Shown: positions 35,616 through 44,629, counted from the stretch's first letter. The stretch is DNA of 48,256 nucleotides from Planctomycetota bacterium (GCA_002686265.1 NZBA01000084.1:1-48256); one strand, 5' to 3'. Translations and numbers: made by a program. The notes: a model not told the origin generated them from the sequence alone.

Positions 35616-35892
35616 GCGCCCACTCTACCAGCCCGTCGGTTCTCCCTCACCTCGGCGGCGGGTACGTCGTGTGTTGCGGCCCAGATCGGGACGGTTCCTC
35701 GAGTCTCACACCCGCGGGGCCCAGCGAGACGCCGTGAAGTCGGCACAGGTCTCGATCCGAGAACCGCCGCGCCGGGTAGAGCCAGAGTGGGCGGACGCGG
35801 GCGCGCGATCGGCGCAACCTGGGAGGACATCCCAGGCAGAGCGAAGGCCGGTCACGTCCACGGACCGCCCGCTCCGGCGGATCCCGTGGCGA

Positions 35893-36867
35893 TCACGGAC
35901 AGAACCCGACGCTCACCGCGTCGCTCAGGTTGAAGCCCATTCCTCCGGGTCCCAGGGGATCCCGATACCAGAACTGGGAGTTCCACGTCGAGCCCGGCCG
36001 GATGACTCCCGGCCCCGAGCCCGCCGGCGGCGCGCCGAAGTCGATCCACCTTGCGGCGCCGCCTGCGTCATCCATGCGGACCGGCGGCCAGAGGAGGAAC
36101 ACGCCCTCGTCTCCCGGGCCCACGCAGGCGAAGCCGTCGCCGAACGGGTCGGCGATCTGCTCGGGTCCGTACCAGAGAACCGCGAACTGGTCGGTGACCC
36201 CGCTCTCCAGGACCAGTTCCGAGTCGGCGGCTTCGATGCTCGTGGACCCGGCGTAGGAGGCGAAGGCCCCGTTGCCCTCCGAGTTGGGGGCGGCCGTGCA
36301 GTACGAGGCCCATCATCCTCCGAACGCTCCGAAGACGTAGGCGGCCCCTAGCGGCCCGGATGCGGGCGCCCCCACCACCGCGATGCCGTCCGCAATCGCC
36401 AACGAGCTCCCGAACCGCTCCCCAGGGGAGCCAGCGGCCGAGGAGACCTTCTGCAGCTCGCTCCAGCTGCCTGCTGAGTACGCGAAGACGTACGTCGACC
36501 CTCGAGTCCCGCCATCGTCGTGGAACGGCGAACCGATCCACACTTCGTCGTTCGCGAGAGCGACCGCGTAGCCATACTCGTCGGGCGAGGACAAGTCCGA
36601 GGGCACCAAGTTGGCGGTCTCGACCCACGCGTTCTCGTCGCGCTCGAACACCGTGCAGCCGCCCGGCCGCTCGGAGTATCCGAGCGAATCGGAAGACCCG
36701 ACCAGGACGGTGTCCAGTGAGACGTCGACGGCGCGCCCGAACTCGCGGAAGACGCCGTCCGCGTCCTGTCTGATCTTCTGGAGCTCGCACTGTGCGGCGG
36801 CGCCGGCGGTCCCCACGCTGCGGACGAGGACGAGGGCGAGGGCGCGGGCGCGAAGCGGGCAAGGCAT
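35893..36867 (-). pseudogene. secreted FG-GAP-like protein interrupted by an in-frame TGA
   Basis: ATG 36867 (GGAG upstream) opens a signal peptide (RARALALVLVRSVGTAGAAA) and a short beta-propeller with FG-GAP/integrin-like units, for example REFGRAVDVSLDTVLVGSSD, DEYGYAVALANDEVWIGSPF and ERFGSSLAIADGIAVVGAPA. The frame stops at TGA 36313-36315 after 184 codons. Directly downstream, in the same frame, it continues as WASYCTAAPNSEGNGAFASY to a stop at 35893, giving the typical Planctomycete C-terminal module with FWYRDPLGPGGMGFNLSDA. The two parts are therefore one gene with a single nonsense codon. With only about three propeller units it also looks shortened. It may be decaying, or the TGA may be a sequence error. 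Confidence 0.7.
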
Positions 36868-37173
36868 GACGACTCCGGGTCGTCGGTGTACGTGAGGCAA
36901 CACGGTCTTCCGTCGGAGACTCACATGCCGCAAGCGGGCGCCTGGCAGGCGGCGACGCGGAGCTCGCGGGTGGCAGGTCCCGCGGTGGTTCTCGTCGGCT
37001 ACTCGGAAGAGCGGGAAGACCGCGTTCCCATGACATGCCCGAGAGGCGCACGCTTGCCGGTGCTTCAGCGTCTGGCTCGTGCCCGACTCGAGCCTCCCAG
37101 CGCCCGGCTTCGTCGCTGCACGAGCCTTGCTTCGTGATTTCAGAGCGCCCACAGACGACACTGGACGCCACCG
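36868..37173. other. 306-bp divergent intergenic region
   Basis: The region separates the interrupted FG-GAP-like gene (minus) from the RDD gene (plus) and should carry promoters for both. An inverted pair GTGAGGC/GGAGACTCAC lies at about 36890-36932. No clear -35/-10 pair, riboswitch or small gene is recognised. Confidence 0.4.
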
Positions 37174-37995
37174 ATGACCTCATTGATCGTCGAGACCGCG
37201 GAGGGAATCCAGCTCCGCCGCTCCCTGGCGGGTGCGGGCAGCCGGCTCGCGGCCGGCCTCCTGGACGGGATCCTCGTGGCGGCCGGTTTCCTCTCCCTGG
37301 TCCTCGGCGCGGTCCTGCTCGCGGGAGATGGGTTCGCCATCCTCAATGGGATCGGCGGCTTCATCCTCGGCCTGCTCGCGGGCGGCCTCGTGGGGGGCCT
37401 CGTGCTCTACCAGATCGTCTTCGGGCTGATCTGGGACGGGCAGACGCCGGGCAAGCGCCTGATGGGCCTGTGCCTGGCCGCCGCCGACGGCCACCCGGCC
37501 TCCGCTCTGCAGGTCGTGATCCGCAGCCTCGTCTGGCCCGTGGACGCCTTCTTCTTCGTGCCCGCGCCCCTGGGCGTGATCCTGATGGCTGCCACCCCGC
37601 GCTCCCAGCGCCTGGGGGATCTGGCCGCCGGGACTCTGGTCCTGGCCGAAGGGCGCGGCGCGCGCCCCGCAGAGCCGCCTCCCTTGGCGCCCTCCGGCGA
37701 CGACGGCCCCGGGGCCCTGCTGCTCTCGCCGGGCCTTGCGGCGCGCCTCGCTGGCGAGGACCGCGCCCTCTTGCGCGACATCCTCGTCCGGCGGGATCTA
37801 CCGAGTACCGAGCGCGTGGGCCTCGCCCGCGCCGCGCTGGGCCACTACGGCGAGCGCCTGGGGGTCGAGTTCGGGGGGGAACCTCTGCGGGCCCTCGCGG
37901 AGCTCTACTCCTTCGCCGAAGACGCTCGCCGCGGGGACATCGGCGCCGGGCGTGCTGGTCAGTCGGGCGGGGCGTCCCCGCCGCCGCGGAACTGA
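37174..37995 (+). CDS. RDD family membrane protein (273 aa)
   Basis: The RDD domain (about 8-160) carries the diagnostic Arg-Asp pattern: GSRLAAGLLDGILVAAGF at the first helix, WDGQTPGKRLMGLCL between helices, and the QRLGDLAAGTLVLAE end. Three or four membrane helices are predicted. A soluble Ala/Leu-rich tail of about 100 residues follows. RDD proteins form a standard pair with SpoIIM-like proteins in MoxR/DUF58 clusters; transport has been proposed for some, but the role here is unknown. The last 37 bases overlap the 3' end of the convergent protease gene. Confidence 0.85.
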   Translation: MTSLIVETAEGIQLRRSLAGAGSRLAAGLLDGILVAAGFLSLVLGAVLLAGDGFAILNGIGGFILGLLAGGLVGGLVLYQIVFGLIWDGQTPGKRLMGLCLAAADGHPASALQVVIRSLVWPVDAFFFVPAPLGVILMAATPRSQRLGDLAAGTLVLAEGRGARPAEPPPLAPSGDDGPGALLLSPGLAARLAGEDRALLRDILVRRDLPSTERVGLARAALGHYGERLGVEFGGEPLRALAELYSFAEDARRGDIGAGRAGQSGGASPPPRN

Positions 37996-38846
37996 CCCAG
38001 GCGACCCCGGAAGCGCTCGAGGCGCTGCAACTGCTCTGCCGAGAAGCCCCCCGGTGCGCGGCGTCGCCCGCCCGCCTGGTTCTGTCCGGCCGTCTCCGCC
38101 CCCGGCACATCGCGGGCGGAGACGTCTCGCGGTCCGCGCTCCGCGGCGCCGGGCACGACGAAGCTGAACGGGCCGATGTTGATCGTCTGCTGCCCGTGAC
38201 GCAGGCGCACGGCGAGTAGCTCCTGGCGGCCGGTCCACCAGACGAAGATCGCGATCAAGGGCAACATCGGGCTCAGGAAGAACGGCTGTCCGGGGAGGAG
38301 CGTGACCACGAACATCGCCACGGCCATCGTGCGCCCGACTCGCACCGCGCGCTCCGTGGCCGCCAGCCAGTCGCCGTGCCGTCCCAGCCAGGCGCGCAAG
38401 AGGCGCCCCCCGTCCATCGGAAAGGCCGGGACGAGGTTGAAGCTGCCCATCAGGGCGTTGATTGCGACGAAGGTCATGGCAACCTCCCAGGCCACGCCCC
38501 CGGTGAAGAGGGTGAACGGCGCGGCGAGGAGTGCCAGGGCGAGGTTGACGGCCGGGCCGGCCACGGCGATCAGGCCCTCGATGCGGCTGTCCTCGGGGAT
38601 CTGCCGCATGCGCGCCATGCCGCCCAGGGGCCAGAAGGTGATGTCGATCCCCTCGATGCCGAAGCGCCGGGCCACCAGGCTGTGTCCGAGCTCGTGCAGC
38701 AGCACGATCGGGCACAGCAGGAGGTAGGCGACCACCGCCAGGCGCCCGAAGTCGAGCAGCAGCATCAACCCCAAGAGCACCACGACCAGGTGGTGCACGC
38801 GGATCGTGATGCCGAAGAGCTGGCCTAGGCGAAAGGAGTCCTTCAC
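37959..38846 (-). CDS. site-2 protease family (M50) intramembrane metalloprotease
   Basis: The 295-aa multi-pass protein has the zinc motif HELGHSLVARRFGIEG in the second or third helix. The distal metal motif is NLVPAFPMDGGRLLRAWLG, with the Asp that completes zinc binding. The C-terminal about 70 residues are a hydrophilic tail rather than CBS domains. Such proteases cut membrane-bound regulators such as anti-sigma factors; the substrate is not indicated. GTG 38846 was chosen because family members start a few residues before the SFRLGQLFGITIRVHH segment; the open frame extends 43 codons further upstream with non-conserved sequence. It converges with and overlaps the RDD gene by 37 bases. 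Confidence 0.83.
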   Translation of the reverse strand: MKDSFRLGQLFGITIRVHHLVVVLLGLMLLLDFGRLAVVAYLLLCPIVLLHELGHSLVARRFGIEGIDITFWPLGGMARMRQIPEDSRIEGLIAVAGPAVNLALALLAAPFTLFTGGVAWEVAMTFVAINALMGSFNLVPAFPMDGGRLLRAWLGRHGDWLAATERAVRVGRTMAVAMFVVTLLPGQPFFLSPMLPLIAIFVWWTGRQELLAVRLRHGQQTINIGPFSFVVPGAAERGPRDVSARDVPGAETAGQNQAGGRRRAPGGFSAEQLQRLERFRGRLGQFRGGGDAPPD

Positions 38847-38980
38847 GGTGTCTTGCGGTGTGTCGGAGCCGATGTCGCGTCTCGTCCCGCGGCGGTCGGG
38901 GAGCCCCCGAGCGTCCGGTACTATGGGGCAGCCGTACGTTCCCGCCACGGTTTTGTTCAGGACATCCTCGGTCAACCGCG

Positions 38981-41119
38981 ATGCGCCCCCCCACAGGACC
39001 CTCCCGTGCCGCCGAGTCCGCGCGCGTGTTGACCGTCAACCTGTCCCGGTCCCAGGCGGAATGCTCGCCGCCGCTGGGCGTCCTCGCGCCCTTCGCCGCC
39101 GCGGACGAGCGCCTCGCTCGGATCGCCGCCTTGTCCGGTTCGGCCCTGGCCGTGGCACTCTTCCTACGCGCCCTCGACGCGGGTGGCTCGCCCCCGTGCC
39201 TGGTGGTGGCCGTGGGCGAGGGCGTGCGCGCCGGGCTCCCGACCGCCGCCCGGGCGACGGTGGCCGGCATCGCGCCCCTCGGCGGGCGCTACGTCGAGGG
39301 CCTGCTGGGCGGCGAGTTGGCCGGGCGCTTGGCTTCGGTGGCCGACGCCCTCGAGCTGTGCGGCCGGACCGAGCTGCCCGGTGCCGTGTTGGTCGTCGGC
39401 GCGGACGCCGAGACGCGGCTGGTCTCGCTGCCCGAGCTCATCGACCTCGACCCGCGCGCGACGGCCCACGCTCTCGCGCGGCGCTTCGGCTCGAGGGGCT
39501 TGCTGTGCGTCGGCCCGGCCGGCGAGCGCGGCGTGGCCTTCGCCAACCTCGCCGGCGGCGAGGATCCTCCCGGCTTCGTCGGCCGCGGCGGCCTGGGCGC
39601 CCTGCTCGGCGGTCTGGGTCTCAAGGCCGTAGTGGTCGCCGCCGAGCCGGTCGCCGCGGCGGGTCCGGACAGCGCCTTGGCGCGCGACTTGGCCGCATCG
39701 CCGCGCCTTCGGGCGCGCGCCGAGGGCGGGACCTTCGAGCTCCTGGCCATCTCCGCCGTGCGCGGCGAGCCGGGAGGCCCCTCGGGCGATGTCGATGCCG
39801 CGGTGCGCCTGGCTGGGGACCTCGAGTCGACGGACCACCACCGCCGCGGTTGCCGCGGCTGCCCGACGCCTTGCGGCTGGGTCTTCGAGCGCCCCGGCGG
39901 CGGGCGCCAGGGCGGGCGCTTCAGTGCTCTACACCCCCTCGGTCCGAGCCTGGGTCTGGAGGGCGGCGAGGGAGCCCTGGCGCTGATGGCCGCCTGCGAC
40001 GCGGTGGGCGTGGACGCCAAGGAGGCGGGAGCTTGTCTGGTCCTCGAGGCTCGCGCGCGCGAGCTGGGCCTGCGACCCCGTCCGCCCCTGCGCGGCGACG
40101 TCACCGAAGCGCGGCGGTTGATCGAGGACCTGGCCGGCAAGGACGCGGCGCGCCTCGGCGGCGGGGCGCGGGCGGTGGCGGAGGATCTGGGTCTCAGCGC
40201 GGAGCTGGTCGCGGCGCGCGGCATGAGCGCTCAGGCCGAGAGCGACCTGACCCTCGTTCTAGGGCAGTGCGTCAGCGCGCGCGGCGCCGATTCGATGCGC
40301 AGTTCCCCTTTCGGCGGCCTGGTTGGCATGGGCGGACGCCTGCGCGAGTTGCTCGCGCCGCTGCCCCTGCCTCCCGGTGCCGAGGACCCGGCCGACCCCG
40401 CCGGCTCGGGCCGCATCGTGTGGTGGCACGAGAACCTGAGCTGCGCCCTCGACATGACCGGGTTCTGCGCCTTCTCCGCCGCTGCGCTCCTGGCAGACGG
40501 CGTGTGGGGGATCGACGAGCTGGCCGCCGCCGTCGCGCCTGTCGCCTTGCGGGATGAGGCCGGGCGCGTGTCGGGACGGGCATTCTTGGCGGCCGGCGCT
40601 GCCTTGGCGCTGTTGCAGCGCGAGCTGAACGGGCGCTTGGGCTCGCGGGGAGAGGAGGACCGCCCGCCCTGGGCGGCGGCCGCCCTGGCCCGAGCGGGGA
40701 TGTGGGATGAGTACCGGCGCGTGCGCGGGCTCGACGAACAGGGGCGGCCGACCTCGGCGGCCGCGGCGCTCGTGGGTGAACAGGCGCTCTTGGACATCGG
40801 CGGGCTCGGTGCGGAGCGAGACGAGCCCGCCACCGAGCGCGCGGCCGAGCCTCGCGCCCCCGGCCGCGTCCGCCTGCGAGGCCTCGGTGCCCTGGCACGC
40901 CCGCTCGCCGGATGGGAGGAGTTTGCTTGCGAGCTGCCCGCGCCGTTGGCCGAGGTCCTCGCGGTCCTGGCCGAGCGGTGTCCCGTGGCCTCGGAGCTCT
41001 TGATGGAGGGAGAGCGCGTATTGCCGACGGTCTACCGCGCCGGGCGACGCGTGGGCGCGCGGGAGACGGTCGTGGAGGGCGACCGACTCGATCTGGTCGT
41101 CGCCATCGGCGGGGGTTAG
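38981..41119 (+). CDS. aldehyde ferredoxin oxidoreductase fused to a MoaD/ThiS-like C-terminal domain (712 aa)
   Basis: This is a tungsten/molybdenum bis-pyranopterin oxidoreductase that would oxidise an aldehyde with ferredoxin as acceptor. The cofactor-binding N-domain has VGRGGLGALLGGLGLKAVVV. The [4Fe-4S] ligands are C291, C294 and C298 (GCRGCPTPC) plus C496 in ALDMTGFC, matching the C-x2-C-x3-C...C pattern of Pyrococcus AOR. Residues from about 630 to the end form a small beta-grasp domain ending in GDRLDLVVAIGGG, like MoaD/ThiS sulfur carriers with their terminal Gly-Gly. The sequence is diverged from archaeal AORs, so the substrate cannot be named. ATG 38981 is likely, but GTG 39026 just before LTVNLSRSQ is an alternative. 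Confidence 0.85.
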   Translation: MRPPTGPSRAAESARVLTVNLSRSQAECSPPLGVLAPFAAADERLARIAALSGSALAVALFLRALDAGGSPPCLVVAVGEGVRAGLPTAARATVAGIAPLGGRYVEGLLGGELAGRLASVADALELCGRTELPGAVLVVGADAETRLVSLPELIDLDPRATAHALARRFGSRGLLCVGPAGERGVAFANLAGGEDPPGFVGRGGLGALLGGLGLKAVVVAAEPVAAAGPDSALARDLAASPRLRARAEGGTFELLAISAVRGEPGGPSGDVDAAVRLAGDLESTDHHRRGCRGCPTPCGWVFERPGGGRQGGRFSALHPLGPSLGLEGGEGALALMAACDAVGVDAKEAGACLVLEARARELGLRPRPPLRGDVTEARRLIEDLAGKDAARLGGGARAVAEDLGLSAELVAARGMSAQAESDLTLVLGQCVSARGADSMRSSPFGGLVGMGGRLRELLAPLPLPPGAEDPADPAGSGRIVWWHENLSCALDMTGFCAFSAAALLADGVWGIDELAAAVAPVALRDEAGRVSGRAFLAAGAALALLQRELNGRLGSRGEEDRPPWAAAALARAGMWDEYRRVRGLDEQGRPTSAAAALVGEQALLDIGGLGAERDEPATERAAEPRAPGRVRLRGLGALARPLAGWEEFACELPAPLAEVLAVLAERCPVASELLMEGERVLPTVYRAGRRVGARETVVEGDRLDLVVAIGGG

Positions 41120-41131
41120 CTTGGCACGCCC

Positions 41132-42199
41132 GTGAGCACCGCGCCCAATCTCATCATCAAGACCGGAGCCCTCGGCGATGTGCTGCGCACGACCTCGATC
41201 CTGCCGGGGCTGCGCGAGCATCACCCCGATGCGCCCGTCGTTTGGCTGACCGCGCACGGCGCGGTCGACCTCGTTCGCACCCACCCACTCTGCGACGAGG
41301 TGATCGGTGTCAATCTGACCGACGACCTTGCCGTGTGGGAGAGCGCCCTGGCCGGGCGGCGCTTTGCTCGGGCCTTCTCCCTCGACGACGAGCGCAACCT
41401 GTGCCGCCTGGCGAGCGGGCTCGACTGCGAGCGTCTCTCCGGCGCCTTCGAGGGAGCCGACGGAACCCTCGCCTACACCGATGACGTGGCGCCTTGGTTC
41501 GACATGGGCCTGCTCTCGCGCCACGGCCAGCAGGCCGCCGATCGGCTCAAGATCACCAATCGCGAGAGCCACCCGGCGCTCTTCGCGCGCATGTTGGGGA
41601 TCACGCCGGGGCGCAGCGAGCTCGTCCTGCCGCGCGAGGCCCTCGACCGCGCGGCAGCCTTCGCCGCCGAACACCGCCTGGAGGAGCCGCGCCCCTTGAT
41701 CGGCCTCAACACGGGCGCCGGCGGCCGTTGGGAATCGAAGCAGCTCACCGTCGAGACGACCGTCGAGCTCGCGGTGCGCATCGGCCGTGCGCGCGGTGGC
41801 CGCGTCGTGTTCCTGTTGCTCGGCGGTCCCGAGGAGAGCGAGCGAAACCGGCGCCTCGCGCGCGAGCTGAGCGCGGGCGAGTCTCCCGTGCGCGTGGTCG
41901 ACACCGGTTGCGACAACGGCCTCTTGGATTTCGCCGCCCTAGTCGATCTGTGCGACCTCTTGGTCACGAGCGACAGCCTTGCGCTGCACATGGCGGTGGC
42001 CCGGCGGGTGGCCTGCGTGTGCTTCTTCGCTCCCACCTCCGCGGCGGAGATCGAGCTGTACGGCAGCGGCGAGAAGGTCGTCAGTACGGCTGCCGATGTC
42101 TGCTCCTACCGTCCCGACGCTGACCGCTCGACCTTGAGTGCCGAGCGCATCGCCGCGGCGGTCGGGCGCGTGCTCACCGCCCGCGGCTCCCTCTCCTGA
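41132..42199 (+). CDS. glycosyltransferase family 9 (heptosyltransferase-like), 355 aa
   Basis: The N-terminus APNLIIKTGALGDVLRTTS is the family 9 acceptor-side motif (K-x-G-x-x-GD). The C-terminal half has the nucleotide-sugar side, with PLIGLNTGAGGRWESKQLT, VVFLLLGGPEES and the donor loop LVTSDSLALHMAVARRVACV. It is a GT-B fold enzyme of the ADP-heptose:LPS heptosyltransferase type and would act at the inner face of the membrane on cell-surface glycans. It starts with GTG 12 bp after the AOR gene, so co-transcription is likely, although no functional link is evident. Confidence 0.88.
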   Translation: MSTAPNLIIKTGALGDVLRTTSILPGLREHHPDAPVVWLTAHGAVDLVRTHPLCDEVIGVNLTDDLAVWESALAGRRFARAFSLDDERNLCRLASGLDCERLSGAFEGADGTLAYTDDVAPWFDMGLLSRHGQQAADRLKITNRESHPALFARMLGITPGRSELVLPREALDRAAAFAAEHRLEEPRPLIGLNTGAGGRWESKQLTVETTVELAVRIGRARGGRVVFLLLGGPEESERNRRLARELSAGESPVRVVDTGCDNGLLDFAALVDLCDLLVTSDSLALHMAVARRVACVCFFAPTSAAEIELYGSGEKVVSTAADVCSYRPDADRSTLSAERIAAAVGRVLTARGSLS

Positions 42200-42205
42200 T
42201 CCAGA

Positions 42206-42412
42206 ATGCCTCCCACGTTCCTCTACAAGCTCGGCAAGCTGCTCGAGGGCCTCGGCCTGCTCGTGATCCTCGTCGGCCTGTCCATGTCGATCGGCGTCGG
42301 CCTCGAGGACGACGGCTTGGCGTCGATGGCGGCCGAGTTTCAGGGTCTGATGGTCGGCGGCGCGCTCTTCGCTCTCGGCTACCTCCTCGAACGCGGCGCG
42401 GGCGGGCGCTGA
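42206..42412 (+). CDS. small membrane protein (68 aa)
   Basis: Two hydrophobic segments (LEGLGLLVILVGLSMSIGVG and FQGLMVGGALFALGYLLE) are separated by a short acidic loop (LEDDGLASMAAE), suggesting a helical hairpin in the membrane. ATG 42206 lies 6 bp after the glycosyltransferase stop. Third codon positions are almost all G or C. No family is recognised. The same frame continues open and coding-like for 42 codons after its TGA. Confidence 0.7.
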   Translation: MPPTFLYKLGKLLEGLGLLVILVGLSMSIGVGLEDDGLASMAAEFQGLMVGGALFALGYLLERGAGGR

Positions 42413-42658
42413 GGACGGCTCGATGGAGGAGGAGCGATCCCCGCGCACCTGGCCGGGCTGGGGCTCGGCACCGAGGTCGAACCCCTGCCGGTCGATCTCG
42501 CCGACCGCTGGCGGCGCCTGTCCGGAGCCGAGGACGGCTGAGCCCGCGTGATGCACCAAGGCGTGCACGAAAACCGTCGGCGAATACCGCGCACGAATAC
42601 CGCGGGCCCAGACCGTGGGCGGTGAGCGGCGCGGGCGAACCGTGGCGGCGCGGCGGGT

Positions 42659-44599
42659 TCAGCGCCCCGCGCCGCTCAGGGGCATGCGTCGGCGGGCGAT
42701 GCGTTCGAGCGCATCGAGCAGGGAGGCGAGCTCCGCGTCGAGGGCGACCTCGCCCTCGGCTTGGGCCGCGCGTAGGCTCGGGAACACCTCCGCTCCGTAG
42801 CCGGTCGCGCGGCTGGGCGTCCACAGGCGGTTGGTGAACCAGGGCCGCCCGGGGAGCCCGTCGGGAGCAGCCAGCATGCGGTAGAAGCCCTCGTCACCCA
42901 GCTCGGGCGGGGTTCCGCTCTGCTCGATCAGGCGCGCGAGGTCGCTGAAGCCGTCGGCCAGTCGCTGCGCGCGGTCCTGTCCCAGCCAGGCGGCCTGCGC
43001 CCGCGCCAGGTGAGCGAGGGTGTGGGCCGCTTCCGTTTCGTCGAGGCTGCGCGGACCGCCGCGGGCGAGCTCGGTGAGGAGCTCGGCGAAGAAGCGGCCC
43101 GCGAGCTCGTGGGCGCGCCAGGAGGGGTCGAGGAAGCGCGCGACCTGGGCGAAGTCGTCGTAGGCGGTGTGGTACTGGCCGCCGCCGGAACCGGAGAAGG
43201 CGATGTCGAGTACTGGTAGGTCGAGGTGGTGCAAGAAGGCGGCGAAGTCGGAGCCCGAGCCGGGCAGACCCAGGGCCGGGCCCGCGGCGCCGGCGGAGGC
43301 GACCCACTCTTCCCACAGGTTCGCCGGTCCCTCGGGGTCGGCGGCGGGCACGCGTGCGAGGGCGCGGTGCAGGGCGCCCAGGGTCCCGGGGCTTCCCGAC
43401 GCGCTGCGAAAGTGGGGTCCGCTCACCGCGGCGTCAGCGTTCACATAGCAGATGACGCGCTCGATCAGCTCGGCGGCGTTGGCCTCGACCCACTCGGTGC
43501 TGCCGAGCAGGCCGGGCTCCTCGGCGTCCCAGAAGCACAGGACGAGGGTCTGGCGCGGCCGCCAGCCTTCGGCCGCCCGCGCTCCCAGACGCTGGGCGGC
43601 GCGCAGGAGGGCGACCGTCCCACCGCCGGCATCGTTCGCGCCGCGCACCCAGGCGTCGCGGTGGTTGCCGGCCAGCACCATGTTCGCGCCCGTTCCCTCG
43701 AGGCGTGCGATGACGTTGATGATCGTGCGCAGCTCGATCGGCTGGTCCACGAGCAGGCGCACCTCGACCGGGCCGCGGTCGGTGCGCGTGGCGTTCTCGT
43801 CGTCGTCCGGCGCGAGCAGAGCGTGGATGGCGAGGGCTTCGCGGGCGGGGATCGGCAGGCAAGGGAGGGACGGCAGGGCGGCGGCGAGGTCAGCGCCCTC
43901 GAGGCGTCGGCGCGGCCGTCCGGGGGCGGGGGAGGCCCAGCCGGGGGTCGACGGATCGCCGGGGGCGGCCTCCATGGGGAGGATGGACCCGCGCTGCACG
44001 GCCCAGTCGGGCTTCCACGGGCCCACGGGCCAGGTCGCGCCGCGTCCGGCTCCGTCTTCGTCGGGGTCGTTGTAGAGCAGGACGCCGACCATCCCGTGTT
44101 CGGCGGCCAGGGCGACCTTGATGCCGCGGTAGCTTCCGCCGTATCGCGCCAGGGCGATGTGCCCGCTGCAGTCGACGCCTTCACGCTCCAGGCGTTCGTA
44201 GTCCGCGTGCAATCCGTAGCCCACGTCCACGACTGGAGCGCGCACCTTGCCGCTGGCGGACCAGGCGTTGAAGGGCGGCACGTCGCCGGGCGGGCGTGCG
44301 TCGGGGTCGAAGCGATCGCGTCGTTCGAGGACGACGTGCTCTCCTTCGAAGACGGTGAGCTCCAGGCGGCGGGGCAGGGACAGGAGCACCTCGCGCGAGT
44401 CCAGTTCGACTCGCCAGCCCGCCTCACGCAGGTGGCGGGCCACCACGTCGGCGCCCCAGCGCGAGCCGCTCGTCCCCGCCAGGCGTGGCTGTCGCGTCAG
44501 TTCGAGCAGCAGTTCGCGCGCGGGGGAGGGCGCGTCCTGCGCCCAGCCTCCCGCCGCTCCCAGGCAGCAAGCGATCATCGTACGGTGTCGCACACCCAT
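42659..44599 (-). CDS. M28 family peptidase of the glutamate carboxypeptidase II (PSMA) type, 646 aa
   Basis: A short signal peptide (MGVRHRTMIACCLGAAGGWA) is followed by domains in PSMA order. A PA domain (about 120-300) contains YGLHADYERLEREGVDCSGH. The M28 catalytic domain (about 330-530) has zinc ligands in GNHRDAWVRGANDAGGG, CFWDAEEPGLLGSTEW, YVNADAAVSG and YHTAYDDF. A TFR-like dimerisation domain completes the protein to the C-terminus. All five metal positions and the catalytic Glu are present, so an active exported aminopeptidase/carboxypeptidase is expected. The start lies within a duplicated palindromic element. ATG 44599 (or 44602) keeps basic residues before the signal core; ATG 44578 would leave a very short signal. 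Confidence 0.88.
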   Translation of the reverse strand: MGVRHRTMIACCLGAAGGWAQDAPSPARELLLELTRQPRLAGTSGSRWGADVVARHLREAGWRVELDSREVLLSLPRRLELTVFEGEHVVLERRDRFDPDARPPGDVPPFNAWSASGKVRAPVVDVGYGLHADYERLEREGVDCSGHIALARYGGSYRGIKVALAAEHGMVGVLLYNDPDEDGAGRGATWPVGPWKPDWAVQRGSILPMEAAPGDPSTPGWASPAPGRPRRRLEGADLAAALPSLPCLPIPAREALAIHALLAPDDDENATRTDRGPVEVRLLVDQPIELRTIINVIARLEGTGANMVLAGNHRDAWVRGANDAGGGTVALLRAAQRLGARAAEGWRPRQTLVLCFWDAEEPGLLGSTEWVEANAAELIERVICYVNADAAVSGPHFRSASGSPGTLGALHRALARVPAADPEGPANLWEEWVASAGAAGPALGLPGSGSDFAAFLHHLDLPVLDIAFSGSGGGQYHTAYDDFAQVARFLDPSWRAHELAGRFFAELLTELARGGPRSLDETEAAHTLAHLARAQAAWLGQDRAQRLADGFSDLARLIEQSGTPPELGDEGFYRMLAAPDGLPGRPWFTNRLWTPSRATGYGAEVFPSLRAAQAEGEVALDAELASLLDALERIARRRMPLSGAGR

Positions 44600-44629
44600 C
44601 ATCACTTCACCGACAGGAGTGTACCGCAC
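44585..44629 (-). promoter_or_regulatory. paired palindromic element, copy 1 (M28 gene start)
   Basis: Read on the minus strand, GTGCGGTAC (44629-44621) and GTGCGACAC (44593-44585) lie 36 bp apart centre to centre, with TCGG and GTGATGATG between them. The arrangement and most intervening bases match copy 2 at 46722-46766. It overlaps the start codons of the M28 gene, a position suited to a repressor or translational regulator. Confidence 0.6.

Noticed and set aside
36300..36330. TGA as selenocysteine codon
   Set aside because: No Cys occurs at this place in related tails that I recall, and no convincing SECIS hairpin follows the TGA. A nonsense mutation or sequence error is simpler.
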